DNA of 64,000 nucleotides. It comes from Metridium senile. Lineage: Eukaryota; Cnidaria; Anthozoa; Actiniaria; Metridiidae. A model generated the notes under the pieces. That model saw only the letters and a program-made list of their open reading frames with translations, ran no database searches and was not told the DNA's origin. A program made the position numbers and the translations under genes. Location: contig OX459102.1 in assembly GCA_949775045.1 (NCBI GenBank), positions 7,835,073-7,899,072 on the forward strand, in the 5' to 3' direction. Positions 51,485-64,000 of the stretch are shown here, piece after piece (position 1 is the first letter of the stretch; each line of letters begins with the position of its first letter).

Positions 51485-51967
51485 GTGAACTTAAAGGTGT
51501 AGAGTACCTCTCTAGTCCAGACGGGAAGGGCTGTACAAGACCTGAGTCCTTATTGAGAAAAGCCAGACGAAAAAGAAGCGGAATGCTGATGATCCTGATG
51601 TTGAAGATGGTTTTCAGGTATATGTCAGCGCAATACTTTGCACACAACTCAAATGCGCACATCTATAACATGTATTTCATCTCTCATTTACCAGGAAATG
51701 GATGATCCTACCATAGATGTTCCAACCAATTTGACCATTGTCGACACATCTACGTCAGCTACAATTCAATCCGACGAAACACAGTCAACAAGTACAAGTA
51801 CAAGGAATTATTACTAGGTGCTTTTATCTCATATAATGCTTTGCTGTTTTAGGAGTCTGTGGGTCCCGACAACATCAAAGAGAGGGTGACAGCGTTGGCA
51901 GATTATCTGCTGACGTTGTCGAATTCGTCTTCCATAGCCAACAGCCAGGCTGAAACTGTACAGGAAC

Positions 51968-53656
51968 GTAGGTTCCTATTTTGTCTTTTACTACATTTGT
52001 TTTCTAAAGAGTGAGCAGGAGCTTATAGTTTTATAACAAAACTCTTATTTTAGTGTATAAGATTACATATACTACGCATATAGATCAGTAAATGTGTTTT
52101 TGTTTTGTGTTAGCTCCCGTTAATTAATATTCAGTTAATCTGCATTCCAATGTATTACAGGTAAACTGAAAAATTAATAAAAGACTACAATTGAAAAATA
52201 TCAAGCTGTTTAACGTGGCTGACTTATTCATTTACTTTACCCGATAAAAGCAATAGAATTCAAATCGATTTAATCGATAATCACAAAAAGCTGTGTATCG
52301 AATTTTATTGATTTTCGATAAAAAATAGATCAATTACTATCGACAAATACCGATGCATGAGTAATCGATTTATCGGCGATTAGTTACTCCGGGATTCCGA
52401 CTACTATCTGTCTCAATAAATAAATATAGACGAATAGATAAACATATATATATATATCATCCTTTTGTTTCCTGTGCATGTTTGAAACTTCAAATTCAGT
52501 GACGTCACTTGAAATTAGTTAGATGGAAAAGAATAAACTTATTTGCACTGAAACTGATATTTTGACACTTTCACGCAGTAAAACGAGTCAGAATGCAGTC
52601 ACAGTGCATATGAATACTTTCTAAATATTTTATTCAATAGCTTTTATTTTACAAAAGCAGGGCAGTACGTTCAATGTAGTTCAGCGAAGAATAGTTATCT
52701 AAACTACTGAAAGTAACTAACAAAAAGCAGCTTTTTAGACCAAACATCATCACAATCATACATATCATCATCATCTATATAATAAAAATAAGCATATCAT
52801 CCTTTATATCATCATCCATATAATCGTCACCCTTCATCTGTGCACCAAAAGACAAATTTGTCAAAAGAAACTGTAGTTCAATTGAAATTAAAGGCAATAC
52901 ACGACACAGGATATTTTATTAAAATTGTTTTATTCAATATTAATTTGTATTGTACAAAAATAGGTCAGTAATTCCAATATAATGCAAGGAGTAGCTATCT
53001 AAACTATTGACAGAAACTGAAAATTATGTGATTTGCAAAATAAAAAAGAAAGTTCTTTTTCGTTGTTCAATTATTTTCACTGCGTCAAGATTATCCCTGA
53101 AGAGGTTGTTTAGGTTCAGGTGAGGTCCAACTATAAAAGAAATAATAAATCACTATTAATAACGATATAAGAATATCTTTATAAACTAGTTATATAAGCT
53201 AGTTATCGTACATTTTACCTCCAATTATTTCTTAGAAACTCTGACGCAGTCCACACTAGTTGAACCGCTAGTTATCGTACATTTCACTCCGGTTGTTTTC
53301 GTAGAAACACTGACGCAGTCCACACTAGTTTAGCCTCTATTTATCGCACTTTTTTACACCAATTGTTTTTTTAGAAACACCGACGCAGTCCACTCAAGTT
53401 AGTTTACGCTCTAGCTATCGTACATTTTTACGAAACTTGTTTCATTAGAAACAATAAAGCAGTCGACACTAGTTCAACCGCTAGTTATCGTAAATGGATT
53501 GTTTATCTTAGAACCTCTGATGGACAAGATGCGGCAGCTAACACTAGTTAATTGAGTTGTCGTTCATTTTCAAACTAATCTTATCTCTAGAACTTCTAGA
53601 ACATTTAGTTGCAAAATTAAACATGTTATAAAAGTGTTTACCTTTTTAGATATTCA
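51968..53656. other. AT-rich intergenic region with a minisatellite at 53215-53520
   Basis: No gene is seen. 53215-53520 holds four degenerate units with GACGCAGTCCACACTAGTT, AACCGCTAGTTATCGTACAT and GTAGAAACACT, the reverse of the METAP2 intron-1 minisatellite. 52250-52390 has AATCGATTT/ATCGATAA clusters, and 52745-52835 ATC repeats. Confidence 0.55.
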
Positions 53657-60671
<7,015 letters not shown>

Positions 60672-60743
60672 CTTGAGCAGCAAATTTCAAGCAGTCTCTC
60701 TTGACGAACGAACGTAGAATGATTAGCGTCTAAATTTGCCCCG

Positions 60744-60750
60744 TTTTATA
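60744..60750 (-). promoter_or_regulatory. TATA box of the GEPKT gene
   Basis: TATAAAA on the minus strand, about 75 bp upstream of the ATG, the same spacing as in the RPSG genes. Confidence 0.55.
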
Positions 60751-63700
60751 ATAAAACAACAACAAAAAAACTCTTTGGAATTTTAAGGAAAACAAAACAG
60801 GGTTATATAACCCTTATTCAATACAGTAATACGAAGAACAATTGAGCTTTTTTAGCTTAAAACACCGACGCGCAAAATCATGGAAATTAAAAACTTTCAA
60901 CCAACTAGGGAACATAAAAATTTGCTTGAGAATTTCGATTTATTAAAGTATTGTTCTAGTGTTTGTGAGATTTAATCAAGAATAAGCGCTGTTTTTATTC
61001 TAAAAGGGTAGAAAAAAGTTCGTTTACGCACCAACGAAGAAGGAATTAGAATTTATTTTGATGATGTAATTTAGCTTTGGGAAACAAAAGCTCAATAATT
61101 TCCTTTGAATTGTGATATAACTTGCTCGGCAAAGTTTTAAAATCTTATTGTTTCCTACTGGCTTTGATTCCTTCATTCAATTAACTGCTTTTGAAAAGAT
61201 AAAAAAATGTATTTTAAGTATATCAAAGCAAGCTAATTCGCTGGTTCAAAAACACAATTTTTAATCCGGAGTAATTTGAACCTTACTTCTAAAACTCATG
61301 AATAATTAATGAAGAGAAAACAAAGACAAAATCACTAGTTAGAAAACTGATGAAACACTTGCATAAAATTAAGCCAACTTCGCTTTGAATTTCTCCAATA
61401 AGTATCCAATAATTTCAGAAGTAATATCCAACACTCGAAAGAGTGATTCATCAGGTTTTCAAACACCAAACACCAAAATCGTTTTTTTAACCCATTTTTC
61501 GGTGTTTGAAAACCTGATGAAACACTCTTTCTCAGCTCGTGTTTGATTACATAAATACTCCATTACTAATAACTATGCAAAAACATGAAGAAGGAATTCT
61601 AATTCATTAGAGTTTTTTTCAAATAGTTTTTAATGCGTTTTTCGCGTAATGTAATAAGCGGTTTTTTTTATAAAGTTGAAGTTAATAAAGTATAATAATA
61701 TCTAATTAAAGATCAAGAAAAAGCAAGAAAAATTTTGCTAACAAAAGGCTAGAAATATTTAAAGCATAATTTCTGCAAACTTAAGACTTTCTGACTCAAG
61801 TTTGAGAGCAAATAATTAAAGGATTTGAAATAAATCTTTTTTCTATTAAACTATATGAAGAGTTTAAGCATAGTTAATAGATTATCTATTAACAATGGTT
61901 TAAGTTTGTAAGATTATACTAGAACAATAATTTGGCGCTAATCAGTCTGCTAAAATTGAAAAATTAGCCTTAACGAGCTGAACAGAGTTGATATGTTTGA
62001 GCATCGTTAATATGGTTTGAGTCCATGGCGTAAAAACATTTTAATTCAAAACGTTTTTGCTTTGTCACTCTATATCTCGTTTCTTTTGCTCTTTTATACA
62101 ATTTTAAGTGTCTAAAAGTGTTGCTATATTCCTTTTCTAGTTGTTTCTTTACATTCAAGCTCAAAAATGCATGTGTCACAGGTGAACATTTTAGCGAATT
62201 TAGCAGTTGTAGGTTTTGAAGGCAAACTACAAAAGCCAAAGAATTTCACTCAAATGGCAAAGAATAAAAAAGTTGCAAATATTTTTGCCTTTTCACTCGT
62301 TATCTCAATTCGTTGGCTCTTTTGATACAATTCTAACAGTCTAAAAGTGTTGCTGTGTTCTGTAGTTTCTTTATATTCAAGCTCAAACATTTTAGTGAAC
62401 TAGCTGTTGTTCGTTTTGAAGGCAAACTATACGACAAAATGCAGCCAAAGACTTTTACTCAAACGTCAAATGACTGACAAAGTTGCAAATATTAGTGCCT
62501 TATCTCAATTTGTTTGATCTCCAATACAATTCTAAATGTCAAAAGAGTTTGTATATAAAAACAAATTGAAAGTAGTAAATATTTGAACGAGCTAGCAGTT
62601 GTATATTTTGCTACTGAGTAATGCAACTACGAACTCCAAGTTAAGGTCAGAATCCATTCAAATGTCGGCGAAAACTTTGAAGAAAAATGTTGAGTTTAAA
62701 ACTGGCCTTTTATTCTACGAAAGTAGGGTACAAAAGTTTATAAAACTGAAACGAATGTTAAATACTCTAAATAAATATTGATTATATTAAGTTTAATTCC
62801 ATAGAAATTTTTTAGTTAAAGCAAAAAAAATCCGGCTTAAATTTTTATGGCTGAGCGAGCGCAAAATCTTTTGAGCAAATGTGTGAAAAATTCATTCCAA
62901 AAGCGCCTTTCATTCTAAGGTCGAAATCTTGGGTTATTTTTTTTGCTCTTTGATTGAAAGTAATTTATTTTCATATAAAAACAGTCATATTTCTAAATTA
63001 AAGGGATTGTCAGTATAAAGAAAAGAAAAGATGAATCTTTTGAAAACGGTGGTTTGTGTTCGAGATGAGTAAGTGGAAGAATGTTCAAAGGAGCAAATAT
63101 TTCGAGATAGCAAGGGTTTGAGTTTAAAAACGTTCCAATTAAGAGAATTGGGTTTGTGTTCGATTTAAGATATACGGCGAAGTTCAATATTAAATCAAAA
63201 TTAAGTGCATTAAGAATTCAATTACTCTTTTATAATCATATTTTGTTCTCACGCCCACTACAGTTTTTCTTTTAAAAACCTGGATTAATCAAACCATGGA
63301 AATACAACAAATATGTATCTTTCAGTCAAGTTTAAAAAATAACGCGTTGCTATGTAAGTTTCACCCGATTCAAATCTTTTAGGAATAAGATTCGTTGTCT
63401 TATGTAGTTTCAATATCACGTGGAAAATGTTTGGACATAGTTAATACTATTAACTATGGTTTGGAACAAAAGTTTTTATCTGCAGTGGTTTTTAATTGGG
63501 TGGAAACGTACATAGCAACGCGTTAGCCGATTTGGTCTATGACCAACATTAAAGAATTACAATCACAGTGTTTAAGCAATCTGATTTTACCAGAGTAAAT
63601 ATATAAAGTTCCCCTCTATAAACTATGGCTCGCTTGGAACCAAAACGTTTGTGTACAGAACGCATTTTGGTGCGTCGAGGTACTGATATCATCGCGTACG

Positions 63701-64000
63701 TGAATTATCATGGGAATTCTATTCAAACTCAAATTACTGATATGCAAATGTATTCATCTACAGCTAGCATTCGTACCTCTACGACAGTAAATATTATAAT
63801 ACAATAAATATCTTTTTATATCTCTATAGCCTATCTACTATTTATAAATATTTTTGTTTATTTTACTTTTGTTTAAATATGATCAAAAAGTAAATGAAAA
63901 CTAGCGAGTAAACTAGTATAGGCTGCGTCGGTGTTTGATATAAACGATAGGTAATATAATGGAATTTGTAACACTGTAAAAAAATAGAAATAGAAACTAG
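60751..64000. other. AT-rich region without a supportable gene
   Basis: 61436-61522 is a hairpin (GAGTGATTCATCAGGTTTTC then AAACACC, paired with its complement at the right end). 62030-62600 holds three degenerate units of about 230 bp (boxes AGTGTCTAAAAGTGTTGCT, CATTCAAGCTCAAA, TTTTGAAGGCAAACTA). A 60-codon frame at 63625-63807 starts 10 bp after CTATAAAC but has no other support. 63899-63955 is one unit of the dispersed ACTAGT minisatellite. Confidence 0.5.

Larger units (their letters stand above)
49882..51967 (+). pseudogene. decayed DDE-transposase-like gene
   Basis: Exon-like segments with matching phases: 49882-49991 (IDLIWQSQQCHIPCLQDPE), 50147-50276 (GVALYTE..., then after a frameshift RVSLPVFRCA-stop-GSTSLESFHLQLNRFIP), 50933-51133 (GTSVNDLHFQTYLVEGLVRW to ARVYTG), 51497-51617 (GVEYLSSPDGKG, then a frameshift to NADDPDVEDGFQ), 51695-51813 (EMDDPTIDVPTNL) and 51853-51967 (ESVGPDNIKERVTALADYLL). 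The block GSTSLESFHxxLNRFIPGTS...RWNQDR is, as I recall, repeated in many cnidarian, lancelet and fish genomes and resembles the last acidic region of a DDE transposase. TGA at 50222-50224 and two frameshifts kill it. Introns were invaded by the elements at 50299-50881 and about 51277-51484. Confidence 0.6.

Noticed and set aside
63625..63807. 60-codon frame after a TATA-like CTATAAAC
   Set aside because: No domain, signal peptide or exon partner; the right edge is too close to judge.

Overview
The window is eukaryotic nuclear DNA from an animal. It is AT-rich, the genes have GT-AG introns, simple repeats of ATC type are abundant, and short inverted-repeat elements are very frequent. The gene content (RING-NHL, CYB561D, ZSWIM2, METAP2 and NSUN5 orthologues plus fast-evolving secreted repeat proteins) and the style of the transposons suggest an early-branching marine invertebrate, most likely a cnidarian. 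The species is not determined.

Layout. 1-256: last exon of a rolling-stone-like membrane protein. 843-1321: a Harbinger-type MITE. 1617-7035: a small family of secreted proteins, with two three-exon genes on the minus strand (signal peptide, acidic segment, Arg/Pro/Ser/Gly repeat tail) and a solitary exon-1 relic on the plus strand, among minisatellites and MITEs. 8884-10593: intronless RING-NHL gene. 11816-13793: CYB561D-type transmembrane cytochrome b. 15551-17560: ZSWIM2. 18491-28287: METAP2 in 12 exons with all metal ligands. 29654-39945: NSUN5 in 11 exons. Its intron 9 carries a young BEL/Pao-type LTR element (31255-34778) with identical 166-bp LTRs, a 5-bp target duplication and a tRNA-Phe primer site. 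Its single long ORF has lost most of reverse transcriptase, RNase H and the integrase core. 40633-40745: a U6 snRNA gene with a variant 5' stem.

The most unusual object is at 43436-49742: a 6.3-kb element, almost entirely palindromic, flanked by a 6-bp duplication (CACCCC). Its arms are 2750 bp each, collinear under the single relation x + x' = 93178, and I found one mismatch. Each arm carries two unrecognised genes, here called A (zinc-finger protein) and C. A third gene, B, is complete once in the middle and present once as an inverted, truncated copy. The centre can be explained as a 670-bp template-switch insertion into an ancestral element with 2471-bp terminal inverted repeats and a 695-bp B module. 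It lies upstream of a decayed DDE-transposase-like gene (49882-51967) that other small elements have also invaded.

53657-60671: a ten-exon gene for a secreted helical protein with GEPKT repeats; its last intron holds a 794-bp tandem duplication of ATC-type satellite. 60672-64000 is AT-rich, with hairpins and degenerate tandem repeats and no gene I can support.

The housekeeping genes (METAP2, NSUN5, ZSWIM2, U6) have no evident functional link to each other. The interest lies in the accessory material: the palindromic element, the defective BEL element, the two secreted repeat-protein families, and tandem repeats that have copied METAP2 splice sites. All exon boundaries were read by eye from splice consensus and reading phase. 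No search or alignment was run.
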